From Zhongshania aquimaris (GTDB lineage Bacteria > Pseudomonadota > Gammaproteobacteria > Pseudomonadales > Spongiibacteraceae), in the NCBI RefSeq assembly GCF_019312595.1, contig NZ_JAHWDQ010000001.1:496001-560000 (forward strand): 64,000 nucleotides of DNA, written 5' to 3'. Made by a program: the position numbers and the translations under genes. Positions 17,590 to 26,683 of this stretch are shown here, piece after piece; position 1 is the first letter of the stretch; each line of letters begins with the position of its first letter. The notes under the pieces were generated by a model. It was given only the letters and a program-made list of their open reading frames with translations. It did no database searches and was not told where the DNA came from.

Positions 17590-18813
17590 TTACTCAGCCA
17601 AGGGAATTGTAAAATAGAATGTTGATCCCTTGCCCAGCTCAGACTCCAACCAAATTTTACCCCCGTGCCAACGGACAATTTTTTCACAGATGGCTAAACC
17701 AACACCTGAATCCCCCGCTACCTCGTCTCCCGTATTACGATGAAACAGATTAAACAAACCACTGTGATTCTCAGGACTAATGCCAACGCCGGTATCGCTA
17801 ACGGAAAAAAGCCAATTGCGTTCATGCGTCATGGCATTGATATAAATTTCAGGTTCGCGATCTTTGGTATAACGAATCGCATTACTAATAAGGTTTTTAA
17901 ATAACTGCATAAGCTGGCGCCGACACCCAAACACTGTCGGCAGCGTCTCACAGTGAAGATTGGCATGACTTGACTGAAATGCGCTATCCAAGTCGACCAA
18001 AACCTCAGTAACTATCGCATTGCAATCTACCAGTTCTCTGCTTTCGTTAAATCGCCCTACCGACGTCAATGCAACCAGTTTATTCAAAGCCGATTGCATC
18101 GCGTAAACATTTTCCCTCACCTCTAAAAAGTCCTCCGCCAAACTTGGCGGCGTCAAATCCTGCGCCTTACCCCCTATTCTTCGCATGGCTGACACCACGC
18201 TATTCAAGGGCATTTGCAGGTCTCTCGCGGCTAAATGAGAGAGCTGTTCAATCTCATTCACTAGACCAATCAACTGATGACGACTGCGCGCCAACGCCAC
18301 CAAATCCCGATATGAGGACAACGCGGTGTAAATTACCGAGAACAAACGATCTTGAGTAAGCTCCGTTTTAGCTCGATAGTCGTTGATGTCGTAAACCTTT
18401 AAAACACGACGCTCCGGTGCCAAGCCAGGCTGACCGGTACGCAATATAATTCTAACAAAATGATTACCTAATTCTTGGCGAATATAGCGAGCCACTTCTA
18501 AACCCGCGTCATCTGTTTCCATCACAACGTCGAGCAATACAATCGCAGTATCCGGATTTTCTTGAATCAACTTTCGCGCCTGCTGACCGGAATAGGCACT
18601 GACAAACTCCAAATGACGGCCACCGAAGTTGAAATCATGGAGTGCCAACCGGGTAACCACATGAATCTCTTCTTCGTCATCTACAATAAGAACTTTCCAC
18701 GTCGTGTTTTCTACACTCGAGTTCTGGTTAAGCATGACGCTATGTTCATTGGCTAGAATTAAATCGTCATTATCAGCCATTTTATTGGGAACCTTATTAT
18801 TTGTATCTGTCAT
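17590..18813 (-). CDS. Receiver-histidine-kinase hybrid lacking the phosphoacceptor histidine
   Basis: 407 residues. An N-terminal receiver (about 38-170) has Asp45/Asp46, phosphoacceptor Asp95 in LLDVVMETD and Lys149. A kinase-like dimerisation helix follows, but the usual SHDLQ reads ARDLQ (Arg197), so the phosphorylated histidine is missing. The ATPase domain (about 290-405) keeps the N box ([11 protein letters not shown]), G1 (DTGVGIS) and G2 (GDSGVGLAI). It probably acts as an ATP-binding modulator or phosphatase-like partner rather than a standard kinase. ATGA-type overlap (4 nt) with the upstream regulator gene. Confidence 0.88.
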   Translation of the reverse strand: MTDTNNKVPNKMADNDDLILANEHSVMLNQNSSVENTTWKVLIVDDEEEIHVVTRLALHDFNFGGRHLEFVSAYSGQQARKLIQENPDTAIVLLDVVMETDDAGLEVARYIRQELGNHFVRIILRTGQPGLAPERRVLKVYDINDYRAKTELTQDRLFSVIYTALSSYRDLVALARSRHQLIGLVNEIEQLSHLAARDLQMPLNSVVSAMRRIGGKAQDLTPPSLAEDFLEVRENVYAMQSALNKLVALTSVGRFNESRELVDCNAIVTEVLVDLDSAFQSSHANLHCETLPTVFGCRRQLMQLFKNLISNAIRYTKDREPEIYINAMTHERNWLFSVSDTGVGISPENHSGLFNLFHRNTGDEVAGDSGVGLAICEKIVRWHGGKIWLESELGKGSTFYFTIPLAE

Positions 18814-19793
18814 TTTTGGCAGCTCTCTAACAAAGCGATAGTTTCGTGCGCTATGGCTACGTTTTTGACGAAAAGCTCAATCATCTCGATATCAGGCACT
18901 GAAAATGTATCCTTAGCCGAGAGGTAAAGCAATTGCTCTAAGCCAGATTTAGTGACGTAGTAACTCAACCAATAGTTTTCGCCGTAACTACTTTTCTTGT
19001 TTTTCAATACATAGCGAATCCGCTCGACAACCTCGCTACAGAATATCGAGATGTCAACGTCACCGTAACAATCTTTAAATTTTCCAGTGCCAGCAAGTAT
19101 GTGCAAATTCTCCATTTCCGGATGAGCGAGAAGGCCGGATGTATTAATTAGCACCGCGTCATTATCTAAATATAAAAGCGAAGTTAGTTGCTCCAAAACA
19201 CCCTGTGAAAACTGAGAAATATCTCTTTCGTCAAATATCGTCGCTGACGCAGAAATTACTTTCATGAGGCCCTTTCTATTTTGCTCCAGGGCGTATAAAT
19301 CCGCGTAGGATCGCAGGCTTGTGTAAACAGCGGAAAAAAGCTTTTGTCTGGTTAATTCAGTCTTCTCTTTGTAATCGTTAATATCATACTGCGTAATCAC
19401 TTCCTGCTCCGGCGACTGCCCCGGCTGACCTGTTCGCAAAATAATTCTAACGAGCTTGTTCTTCAATTCACGTCTAATAAAATGAACAAGATCTAATCCA
19501 GCTCGATCTGTCTCCATGACGACATCGAGTAAAATAACAGCGATATCTTTATGCCCTCGCAAAATAGTGCGCGCTTCCGCGCCAGAATAGGCACTAATAA
19601 ATTCCAAGCCTTGACCATCAATTTCAAAACCGTCAAGTGCCAAGTGTGTTACTGAATGAACCACTTCTTCGTCGTCAACAATGAGCAGTTTCCAAGGTTT
19701 AGCATGCTGACCGATAGAGTTTGTTATTGGTTCTTCAGCAAGACACAACTGATCGCTACCATGGTCAACTATTTTCTCTTCAGAATTACTCAT
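18810..19793 (-). CDS. Response regulator with DUF3369 domain, no output HD-GYP
   Basis: 327 residues. The receiver (about 33-165) has Asp40/Asp41, Asp90 and a DYKEKTELT lysine motif. The rest (about 165-320) fits DUF3369, a domain that usually sits between REC and HD-GYP phosphodiesterase modules. Here it ends the protein, so there is no c-di-GMP hydrolase or DNA-binding output. The receiver is closely similar to that of the next gene ([18 protein letters not shown] shared), a tandem duplication. Overlaps the sensor kinase gene by 8 nt. Confidence 0.88.
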   Translation of the reverse strand: MSNSEEKIVDHGSDQLCLAEEPITNSIGQHAKPWKLLIVDDEEVVHSVTHLALDGFEIDGQGLEFISAYSGAEARTILRGHKDIAVILLDVVMETDRAGLDLVHFIRRELKNKLVRIILRTGQPGQSPEQEVITQYDINDYKEKTELTRQKLFSAVYTSLRSYADLYALEQNRKGLMKVISASATIFDERDISQFSQGVLEQLTSLLYLDNDAVLINTSGLLAHPEMENLHILAGTGKFKDCYGDVDISIFCSEVVERIRYVLKNKKSSYGENYWLSYYVTKSGLEQLLYLSAKDTFSVPDIEMIELFVKNVAIAHETIALLESCQK

Positions 19794-21336
19794 AAGATGT
19801 TACCTTACCGACATCCCTAGGAAGAAATAAACTAAATGTAGTTCCTTTACCTTCGTCACTTTGAATCTCAATATTTCCACATAACTGTTGTGTCACTAGA
19901 TTGTAGACAATATGTAAGCCTAAACCGCTGCCACCTCCGCTGCGGTTTGTGGTGAAAAACGGGTCCCACACTCGACTAATATTTTCGACAGAAATACCTT
20001 TACCGTCATCACTAAATTGAATACAAACATCGCCAGCTTCACCTTCACTGACCTGAAGACGAAGCGTGCCTTCACTATCTTTGTCATACGCATGTACAAT
20101 CGCATTCATCACTAAATTTGTGATGATTTGTGAGATCGCGCCGGGATATGATTGAATTCCCAAATCACTGGGACAATCAAACTCGCACTTTAATTTTGTC
20201 ATTCTCAGCTGCGGATTTAAGCTAAGCAACACTTGATCTAAATAGTCCTTCAAAATGATGAGGCGAACTTCGCTATTACTTTGGTCCACAGCAACTTGCT
20301 TAAAGCTCTGGATAAGATTCGCTGCACGATTCAAATTACTCATAATAATATTCGCTGCTGAGGTCGCCTGCTCTATATATTGCAGCAATGCTGAGTTTGT
20401 GAGCTCACCTTTCTTATATTTCTCACTGACACTACGGGTGCTTTCCAACAAAGTAGAAGACGCAGTTACCCCGACCCCCACAGGCGTATTAATCTCATGG
20501 GCAACACCGGCAACCAACGCTCCGAGTGACGCCATTTTCTCGTTATTAATTAGTTTCTGCTGAGTAGATTTTAAACGCTGCAATGCGCTGCTCAATTCAC
20601 GATTGCTAATGTCGACTTCACGCACTCGAACTTCTAGTTCACGACGCGCTTTAACAATCTCTTGATTTCGGCTTTCGATCCCCTCAATCATGCCGTTAAA
20701 GTCTTGTGACAGCACACCAAGGGCGTCATCACTTTTAACATCGGCGCGCAAAGAGTAATCCCGGCTTTCCGTCACCATTTTTATTACATCAAGCAGACTG
20801 TAAACGGGGGCCATCATTTTTCGCGAAGCGATGGTCGATAGCCGCCACGCCACCACCAACAAAACACCCAAAACCAGCACCCACCACGCGCTTATTTCAA
20901 TGTATGACACGAGGCTTCGATAGTTTGGCTTTATTAGTAATTGCATGGGATTAAGATCACCGTCCGCATCAAGAAATTCTAGCGTTTTTTGGTAATCTGC
21001 TTTTTCGACTTGATATTGGGAACTGCAGTATGGCCCATTGAGCTTACTCTCATAGCGACTTAGCAACACACCATTGCTGTACACACAAATAGCAGCGATT
21101 TCGCGATCAAATTCTAATTTGGGGATTTCGATGGCGTTATCTCTGACGCCATTACTTTGACGCAATAATTCGCCAATTAGCACACCATAATTATCAAAAT
21201 GGTCGTCCTGGCGATCATTGCCATCAATCAGGCGGCCCAAAATAAGCACAGCGATGCAGCACACCAGAGTATTGGCAACAAAAAACACCATAAGCCTTCT
21301 TTCAAAGGGCATCGTGTTATTCGCTTGATTCAACAC
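19786..21336 (-). CDS. Membrane sensor histidine kinase (HAMP, HPK4-type core)
   Basis: 516 residues. Two membrane helices (about 13-35 and 150-170) bracket a 110-residue periplasmic domain of unknown ligand. A HAMP region (about 172-225) and coiled coil (about 225-265) follow. The phosphoacceptor is His280 in VAGVAHEINTP; the ATPase domain has NLVMNAIVHA, DDGKGIS and GGGSGLGLHIV. It is the first gene of the operon; its transcript likely continues through two receivers and the GGDEF-EAL gene. The kinase core is a paralogue of the MASE1 kinase at 58774-61143. Confidence 0.93.
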   Translation of the reverse strand: MLNQANNTMPFERRLMVFFVANTLVCCIAVLILGRLIDGNDRQDDHFDNYGVLIGELLRQSNGVRDNAIEIPKLEFDREIAAICVYSNGVLLSRYESKLNGPYCSSQYQVEKADYQKTLEFLDADGDLNPMQLLIKPNYRSLVSYIEISAWWVLVLGVLLVVAWRLSTIASRKMMAPVYSLLDVIKMVTESRDYSLRADVKSDDALGVLSQDFNGMIEGIESRNQEIVKARRELEVRVREVDISNRELSSALQRLKSTQQKLINNEKMASLGALVAGVAHEINTPVGVGVTASSTLLESTRSVSEKYKKGELTNSALLQYIEQATSAANIIMSNLNRAANLIQSFKQVAVDQSNSEVRLIILKDYLDQVLLSLNPQLRMTKLKCEFDCPSDLGIQSYPGAISQIITNLVMNAIVHAYDKDSEGTLRLQVSEGEAGDVCIQFSDDGKGISVENISRVWDPFFTTNRSGGGSGLGLHIVYNLVTQQLCGNIEIQSDEGKGTTFSLFLPRDVGKVTSYE

Positions 21337-21645
21337 GAATGTATGTCCAATTCATCTTATCCCCGTCCTCCAGCGCTTTAATTCCTGCTGTTTCGGCATG
21401 GATACTGACCTGCCGTCCCTGAACTTAAAAGTCTATCGACAGACTTTACCGTTAATATACGTAAGGAATGAATAGTGTGATCTACTTACTGAAATACGTT
21501 AGCTTTGCTTCGATATTGCAACTAAATGTCACAAAATGAGCGACAACAGGAGAGAACCGCCGCAGAAATGAGCGGCGTAGTGTTGAATAAATATAGCCGC
21601 TTATTCGCGATTAAATTCGCCCATCGCCGGTTTACCATAGTCCGG
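21337..21645. other. Intergenic region between the signalling operon and the ABC1 kinase gene
   Basis: No gene is apparent. It should hold the promoter of the sensor kinase operon and the terminator of the ABC1 kinase gene. The stem CGCCGC/GCGGCG (8-nt loop) at 21558-21577 is a weak terminator candidate for the latter, without a T-run. No other structure was recognised. Confidence 0.5.
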
Positions 21646-23013
21646 CTACTGTAGATAGAAGTCGACGCGGTCATCCTGGAAGATATCTGCACCCGGCGCC
21701 AATAGCTCCATATATCGATCAAAGTACAAGAATTGCTTCAGTAGCATGGTAAATGCGCGCGGGAAGCGAATACCGTATTTCCGCGCAATACTTCCCAGCT
21801 CACTGAGCATTGAGTTGATACCATCGCCCTGACGATTCTCCAGTACTAGCTTGGGATCTAAGGCATTTAAGCCCTCAAATAAGTTCTGAATATCGCGTGT
21901 GAGCGAGTTCACGTCCACTTTGTCTCGCGTTATACCCACACTTACCATGGATTCCGCCATAAGGCGGTAATTTTGCTCACTGATGGCCATAAACAAACTA
22001 AAAATGGCCTGCCACGCCTCCGGCTGTATTCGGCCAACCATACCGAAATCGATAAAGCCAACCTTGCCATCGTCCAAAATCATCAAATTGCCGCTATGCA
22101 AATCGGCGTGAAAGAACGGGCACTGGGTCAAACTCGCAAACCAGGTATTCAGAGCATTAAACAAACTACTTGCGGGATCGAAATTACCCTCAGTCATTGC
22201 TAGCTTATTGGTAAGAGCAACGCCGTAAAAGCGCTCCATGGTCAGCACTTTCGCGCCAGAGGCGTTGGTGTAGGGCTTTGGCGCCTTCACCAGCTTATTG
22301 TCGCTATCGACAAGAAATTTCCTAAAGACCCTGAGGTTGTCCGCCTCTTTTAAGAAATCACACTCATCAATCATGGATTGATACATTTCTTCGACCAGCC
22401 CCGCCACCGCATCTTTATCCGTGTTGGGAAGGATAAGCTCAAACAGCCGAATCAACAGATAAACGGCATTCATATCCGTGGTCAAAATAGCGTGAACACC
22501 TGGCTTTTGGACCTTTACCACAACATCTTCGCCGCTCAGCAATTTCGCAGCATGTACCTGCGCAATAGACGCCGATGCCAAGGCCGATTCCTCAAACTCA
22601 GCGAAAACAGCCGAGATAGGCCGCCCCAGGTCTTGCTCAACAATTTGCCGGATTTTACTAAATGGCAGCGACGGCGTTTGATCTAGACAATGCTGAAACT
22701 CGTCGACATATTCTTTGGGGAAAATAGAAGGTGAACTCGCGATAAACTGACCAAACTTGATATAGGTTGCGCCCAGCGATTCAAATAGCTCTCGCAATTC
22801 AGCTGGGGTGGGCTGGCGCCGCTGCAGCAACCATTTTAACGCGCGAGGATAAACCGCTAGCGTAGTCTGCAAAATTCGCCACGATCCTCTTACGCCAAAT
22901 TCGGCCATACTGATTCTGCGACCCGACGTGTCGGTCGCAGCACTCAATCCCCGCGCTTTTGACGCAGCGAGTAAAACCCTTTCCTTCACGCGCACAGAGA
23001 TGCTATTAGCCAT
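21646..23013 (-). CDS. ABC1/UbiB-family atypical kinase
   Basis: 455 residues. The family signatures are present: KFGQ in YIKFGQFIASSPSIFP, the Ala-rich loop SASIAQVHAAKL, the lysine VVVKVQKPG, the catalytic loop FFHADLHSGNLM and the metal site FIDFGMVGRI. Members (UbiB, AarF, ADCK) support ubiquinone or lipid metabolism. It lacks the two C-terminal membrane helices of canonical UbiB as far as I can see, so it is a UbiB-like paralogue rather than clearly ubiB. Divergent from the acetoacetate decarboxylase-fold gene. Confidence 0.88.
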   Translation of the reverse strand: MANSISVRVKERVLLAASKARGLSAATDTSGRRISMAEFGVRGSWRILQTTLAVYPRALKWLLQRRQPTPAELRELFESLGATYIKFGQFIASSPSIFPKEYVDEFQHCLDQTPSLPFSKIRQIVEQDLGRPISAVFAEFEESALASASIAQVHAAKLLSGEDVVVKVQKPGVHAILTTDMNAVYLLIRLFELILPNTDKDAVAGLVEEMYQSMIDECDFLKEADNLRVFRKFLVDSDNKLVKAPKPYTNASGAKVLTMERFYGVALTNKLAMTEGNFDPASSLFNALNTWFASLTQCPFFHADLHSGNLMILDDGKVGFIDFGMVGRIQPEAWQAIFSLFMAISEQNYRLMAESMVSVGITRDKVDVNSLTRDIQNLFEGLNALDPKLVLENRQGDGINSMLSELGSIARKYGIRFPRAFTMLLKQFLYFDRYMELLAPGADIFQDDRVDFYLQ

Positions 23014-23122
23014 ATTAATCTTTTCCCAAAATTGCGAATTACATTACAAACGATGCTCCAAAAAAGCTCTGAAGCAATACTCAGGCCGTTTTCCACGCTC
23101 AGAAATTACGCCATTGTAATCA

Positions 23123-23147
23123 GTGTTCACCTGTCACTAGGTTACAC
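23123..23147. promoter_or_regulatory. Imperfect inverted repeat in the divergent UbiB-like/ADC promoter region
   Basis: GTGTTCACC and GGTTACAC face each other across 8 nt, with an inner ACCT/AGGT match. It lies 55 nt before the ADC-fold gene and 110 nt before the kinase gene, where an operator controlling both would sit. The regulator is unknown. Confidence 0.35.
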
Positions 23148-23201
23148 TATCATTACCATTACAAGCCGTCCGCACCCATAATAACAAGGAGATGTTCTCT
23201 T

Positions 23202-24044
23202 ATGCAGAATACCGCAATTATATGTCAGGAAGAGCCAGTTCCGAGCCAAATTGGCGAACAAATTACCAATGAACAATGCTCTAAATTAGACGAGAAGAAC
23301 TACCTGATCGCTGGCGAAAATATTGCACTTCCGGTCAAAGTAGGTGCCGCCGCGATGTTGATGAATATCTTTGTGGTTGATGCCAAAAAAGCACAAGCCC
23401 TCATTGCCGACAGTGGTTTCAAGGTCGTTGAAATATGGCCCGGCAAGGCATTAATGCAATTACTCGGGGTCGACTATCAACAAAACGACCTAGGTGACTA
23501 CAACGAGGCAGCTATCGTCTTCCCCGTCACTACGCCAGGCGAATGCAAGCCGCTTCCCGTGGTAGGAAGCATTTGGCGGATGATCAGGGGCTCACTAAAC
23601 AATTATGTGTACCGTATGCCCGTGAATCAAAGTTTCACTACCCACGCAGGGCGCTTTATTTGGGGATTTCCAAAATGGGTATGTGATGTCGACATCCAAT
23701 TTGGGCAAAAGGCGGCATCGGCAACATTTAAGGATGACGGCGAACTCGTATTTGGCATTAAATCTGCGACCGGTGGTACAAGCGTGGCTAAACCTCAGGC
23801 GGCGCCCTCTTTAGCAATTCGCGACGGTATGGCGTGGAAAACCATTGGCACAACTGAGGGTGAAGGCTTAACCTTTAAACTTGGCGGTGACAAACCTGAA
23901 ATTGGTGAGCGCCACCCTCTCGCTTTGCAGCTAAGAGAGCTAGGCCTGCCAAAAAAGCCAATGTGCACCATCTCTATGACAAAAACAAAAATGCAATTTG
24001 AGGGCCCAGAAGCGGTCAAAATTGGCACGCCCTTCTCGTCGTAA
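23202..24044 (+). CDS. Acetoacetate decarboxylase-fold protein
   Basis: 280 residues, usual for the family. The core region GRFIWGFPKWVCDVDI aligns with the lysine-bearing motif of acetoacetate decarboxylase (FPKK), keeping one lysine but with Trp in place of the second, which in the enzyme perturbs the pKa. The SD AAGGAG lies 8 nt before the ATG. It may decarboxylate a beta-keto acid or act as a different hydro-lyase; family members of this type are often uncharacterised. It is divergent from the UbiB-like kinase. Confidence 0.82.
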   Translation: MQNTAIICQEEPVPSQIGEQITNEQCSKLDEKNYLIAGENIALPVKVGAAAMLMNIFVVDAKKAQALIADSGFKVVEIWPGKALMQLLGVDYQQNDLGDYNEAAIVFPVTTPGECKPLPVVGSIWRMIRGSLNNYVYRMPVNQSFTTHAGRFIWGFPKWVCDVDIQFGQKAASATFKDDGELVFGIKSATGGTSVAKPQAAPSLAIRDGMAWKTIGTTEGEGLTFKLGGDKPEIGERHPLALQLRELGLPKKPMCTISMTKTKMQFEGPEAVKIGTPFSS

Positions 24045-24062
24045 GCTGCGGCGCAGTATGCC

Positions 24063-24725
24063 TTAGCCTCCAGCGACGCCTGCAAGCAATCCGCTCTGAG
24101 CAATGCCGTCAAATAAGAACTGCATCGCCAGAGCACAAAGCAACACACCAAATACACGACTAATCATGTGCATGCCGGTAACACCCAACCAGTTTTGTAA
24201 ACGGCTGGCGAGCAATAAAGAAATCAAGGTCATTGCCAAGACTAGGCTAAGTGAAAGAATAACCGCAGTCTGCTCGAGAAAATTGCCATCGGCATGAGCC
24301 ATTAACAGGATTACCGCCCCAATCGCACCGGGCCCCGCAATCAACGGCGTAGCTAAGGGAAACACAGCGATATCGCTGCGCTCTTCCGCCTCTAAGTCTT
24401 CGTCGGTCGTCGTGGTGGTGGCGCCACTGCCTTTCACCGTGACCAAATCAATACCAATCAACAACAGCAATACGCCGCCCGCTGCCCGCAGGGCCGCCAG
24501 CGAAATCCCCATGGCATTTAAAATAAATTCTCCAAGCAAGGCGAACGCAAATAAAATAGCGCCGGCGATCACCACTGCCCGCAGCGCTGTGTTACGCCTT
24601 TTCTTTGCCGATAAACTACCGGTCAACGCTGCAAACATGGCCGCTACATCAATGGGACCAATGGTCGCAAAGAAGGTAGCGAGCGACACACTAAACGCTT
24701 CGATCAAAGCGCTATCTAAAGACAT
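24063..24725 (-). CDS. MarC-family (UPF0056) membrane protein
   Basis: 220 residues with about six membrane segments. It matches the family by the FFATIGPIDVAAMFAALT opening, AGGVLLLLIGIDLV and FPLATPLIAGPGAIGAVILL. Despite the name, MarC members have no established antibiotic role; transport function is unproven. A short acidic loop (TTTTTDEDLEAEERSD) separates two halves. The gene begins 1 nt before the pyrD stop region (shared base at 24725), suggesting co-transcription with pyrD. Confidence 0.9.
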   Translation of the reverse strand: MSLDSALIEAFSVSLATFFATIGPIDVAAMFAALTGSLSAKKRRNTALRAVVIAGAILFAFALLGEFILNAMGISLAALRAAGGVLLLLIGIDLVTVKGSGATTTTTDEDLEAEERSDIAVFPLATPLIAGPGAIGAVILLMAHADGNFLEQTAVILSLSLVLAMTLISLLLASRLQNWLGVTGMHMISRVFGVLLCALAMQFLFDGIAQSGLLAGVAGG

Positions 24726-25750
24726 TAGCTCACCCTTTGGCTGGCAATTGCCGACGCGGCCTCGGCAATAAGTGCGGGACCTCGATAAATAAAGCCAGTG
24801 TAAATTTGTACTAGCGATGCACCGGCGGCAATTTTCTCAGCAGCAGACTCGCCGTCACAGATGCCGCCCACGCCGATAATCGGTAAACGTCCCTGCAGTG
24901 CATCTGCCAAAATACGAACGACGGTTGTCGAACTATCTCGAACTGGCTTACCGCTTAAACCACCTATCTCTTCGCCATGCGGCAAACCTGCCACAGCGTC
25001 ACGCGCGATGGTGGTATTCGTTGCAATAACGCCGTCAATACCCTGCTCGACAAACACCTCAGCAACACGACGGATATCATCTTCCGCCATATCTGGCGCT
25101 ATTTTAACCGCCATTGGCACGTAGCGACCGTGCTTCTCGGCCAACGCAAGCTGCGCTTTTTTTAAGGCTGCAAGTAAATCGATCAAAGGTTTACCGAACT
25201 GCAAATCACGTAGGCCGGGTGTATTGGGTGAGGACAAGTTCACCGTGACATAACTTGCATGAGGATAGACCGCGCGTAAACCAATCAAATAATCATCAAC
25301 CGCTTGCTCGGCTGGCGTGTCTTTATTCTTACCAATATTAATACCCAGAACCCCTTTGAACCCAGCCGTTTCAATTTGGCTAAGTAAATTATCCAGGCCC
25401 AAATTATTAAAACCCATACGATTAATAATGGCTTCCGCTTCCGGCAGCCGGAATAGGCGCGGTTGAGGGTTTCCAGGTTGCGCTTTGGGTGTGACTGTAC
25501 CAACTTCGATGAAACCAAAACCCAAGGCCGCCAATCCGTTGATATGTTTTGCGTCCTTATCTAAACCCGCCGCTAAACCGACCGAGTTTGGGAACTCAAT
25601 CCCCATGACAGTCTTCGGCGACAACACCATTGGCTTTGCAATCAAGCGGCTCAAACCCAGTTTTTGAATTAGAGACACCGAGGTCAGCGAAAGATGGTGC
25701 GAGGTTTCCGTGGGAAAACAAAATAACAAACGGCGCAGCAAAGAATACAT
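24725..25750 (-). CDS. pyrD: Dihydroorotate dehydrogenase (quinone), class 2
   Basis: 341 residues from the ATG at 25750. The open frame extends upstream to 25864 but the extra 38 residues do not match the family, whereas [22 protein letters not shown] is the normal membrane-binding N-terminus of class 2 enzymes. Flavin and substrate motifs are visible: [44 protein letters not shown] (split here by segments), [18 protein letters not shown] with the catalytic serine, and [15 protein letters not shown]. It oxidises dihydroorotate and reduces ubiquinone at the inner membrane. Confidence 0.95.
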   Translation of the reverse strand: MYSLLRRLLFCFPTETSHHLSLTSVSLIQKLGLSRLIAKPMVLSPKTVMGIEFPNSVGLAAGLDKDAKHINGLAALGFGFIEVGTVTPKAQPGNPQPRLFRLPEAEAIINRMGFNNLGLDNLLSQIETAGFKGVLGINIGKNKDTPAEQAVDDYLIGLRAVYPHASYVTVNLSSPNTPGLRDLQFGKPLIDLLAALKKAQLALAEKHGRYVPMAVKIAPDMAEDDIRRVAEVFVEQGIDGVIATNTTIARDAVAGLPHGEEIGGLSGKPVRDSSTTVVRILADALQGRLPIIGVGGICDGESAAEKIAAGASLVQIYTGFIYRGPALIAEAASAIASQRVS

Positions 25751-25814
25751 GGTAGACAACCTTGACTTAGAAACAGCAGGATACCGAAAAGCACAGGATG
25801 GCAAAAGCATTGTC

Positions 25815-25832
25815 GGCCGGCGAACGCCGGCC
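25815..25832 (-). terminator. Hairpin between cysH and pyrD
   Basis: GGCCGGC and GCCGGCC form a 7-bp GC-only stem with a 4-nt loop, 8 nt past the cysH stop. The following minus-strand sequence has only a TTTT, so termination may be partial, with read-through to pyrD possible. Confidence 0.6.
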
Positions 25833-25839
25833 TCAGAGT

Positions 25840-26472
25840 TTAGGCAGAGGTGTGTAATCCACACTCACGATTTTCCGCCACCTTGGTCGGGTCAAAATAA
25901 TGTTTAGCAGACGGCAACTTGTGCTCGGCCATAAACGCTGACACATCGGTCTCATTCCAATAAAAAATGGGCGCCACTTTTAATATACCGCGACCATCCC
26001 AAGACAAAATATCTAAATTCTGCCGGAATGCAGTTTCCTCTTTGCGAATTCCTGTCACCCAAATTTTGGGAGCCAAATCAGCGAAAGCGCGATTAAACGG
26101 CTCAAGCTTAACCTGCCTAGTAAACTCTTTGTGCAAATCGGGATTATCATCTGGGTGCGGAATGCCACCCATGATCGCGTTGCGATGTTCAGCAGTGATT
26201 TCTGGAATATACAATTTCAAATTAGGTTTGAGCAATTTGATTAACTGCTCTGCGACCCGATAGGTATCAGGCACATTGTAACCGCTATCAGCCCAAACCA
26301 CTGGCATGTCGGGCGCAGTATCGGTAATGAGCTTTAACATTACCGCTGCGTTGGGAGCAAAACTCGTCGAGCCCATTATCGGTTCACCAAGGGATACCGC
26401 CCACCGAATGATATCGGCAGCCGACTTATGGCGAAGCTCCGCGTTTAATGCATCTAGGTCGAGATCTTTCAT
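25840..26472 (-). CDS. cysH: Phosphoadenylyl-sulfate (PAPS) reductase
   Basis: 210 residues, shorter than E. coli CysH (244) but with the key parts: the PP-loop analogue in [46 protein letters not shown], and the C-terminal ECGLHTSA bearing the catalytic cysteine. There is no CC...CxxC iron-sulfur motif, which argues for PAPS rather than APS reduction. It reduces PAPS to sulfite with thioredoxin in assimilatory sulfate reduction. Confidence 0.92.
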   Translation of the reverse strand: MKDLDLDALNAELRHKSAADIIRWAVSLGEPIMGSTSFAPNAAVMLKLITDTAPDMPVVWADSGYNVPDTYRVAEQLIKLLKPNLKLYIPEITAEHRNAIMGGIPHPDDNPDLHKEFTRQVKLEPFNRAFADLAPKIWVTGIRKEETAFRQNLDILSWDGRGILKVAPIFYWNETDVSAFMAEHKLPSAKHYFDPTKVAENRECGLHTSA

Positions 26473-26555
26473 TTTCTTCGATTCAGTACTAATCCGGGCG
26501 GCAACTGTAGCACAAGATAGCCAAAAATAAGAATAAATTCTTTAAAATCATACGC

Positions 26556-26586
26556 TTATAACTTAAGCATATATTGTTATAACAAT
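26556..26586. promoter_or_regulatory. Direct repeat and palindrome upstream of cysH
   Basis: TTATAAC occurs at 26556-26562 and 26577-26583, exactly 21 bp (two helical turns) apart; the second copy is part of the perfect palindrome ATTGTTATAACAAT (26573-26586). The region is AT-rich and 85-115 nt upstream of cysH. A CysB-type activator site is a reasonable guess only. Confidence 0.35.
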
Positions 26587-26644
26587 TTAAACACTTATTA
26601 CGACCTCTCCTTAGGAGCTACTCCAAGGGCAAGTACACGATAAG

Positions 26645-26671
26645 CACTTAGCGTCAGAACGACGCTAAGTG
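26645..26671 (-). terminator. Terminator-like hairpin after pepN
   Basis: CACTTAGCGTC and GACGCTAAGTG make a perfect 11-bp stem with a 5-nt loop, 13 nt beyond the pepN stop. The stem is strong but lacks a clear T-run on the minus strand. Confidence 0.65.
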
Positions 26672-26683
26672 AAAGCCATTTTG

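Noticed and set aside
25751-25864. N-terminal extension of pyrD
   Set aside because: The additional 38 residues are not family-like, and they overlap the end of cysH and its hairpin.
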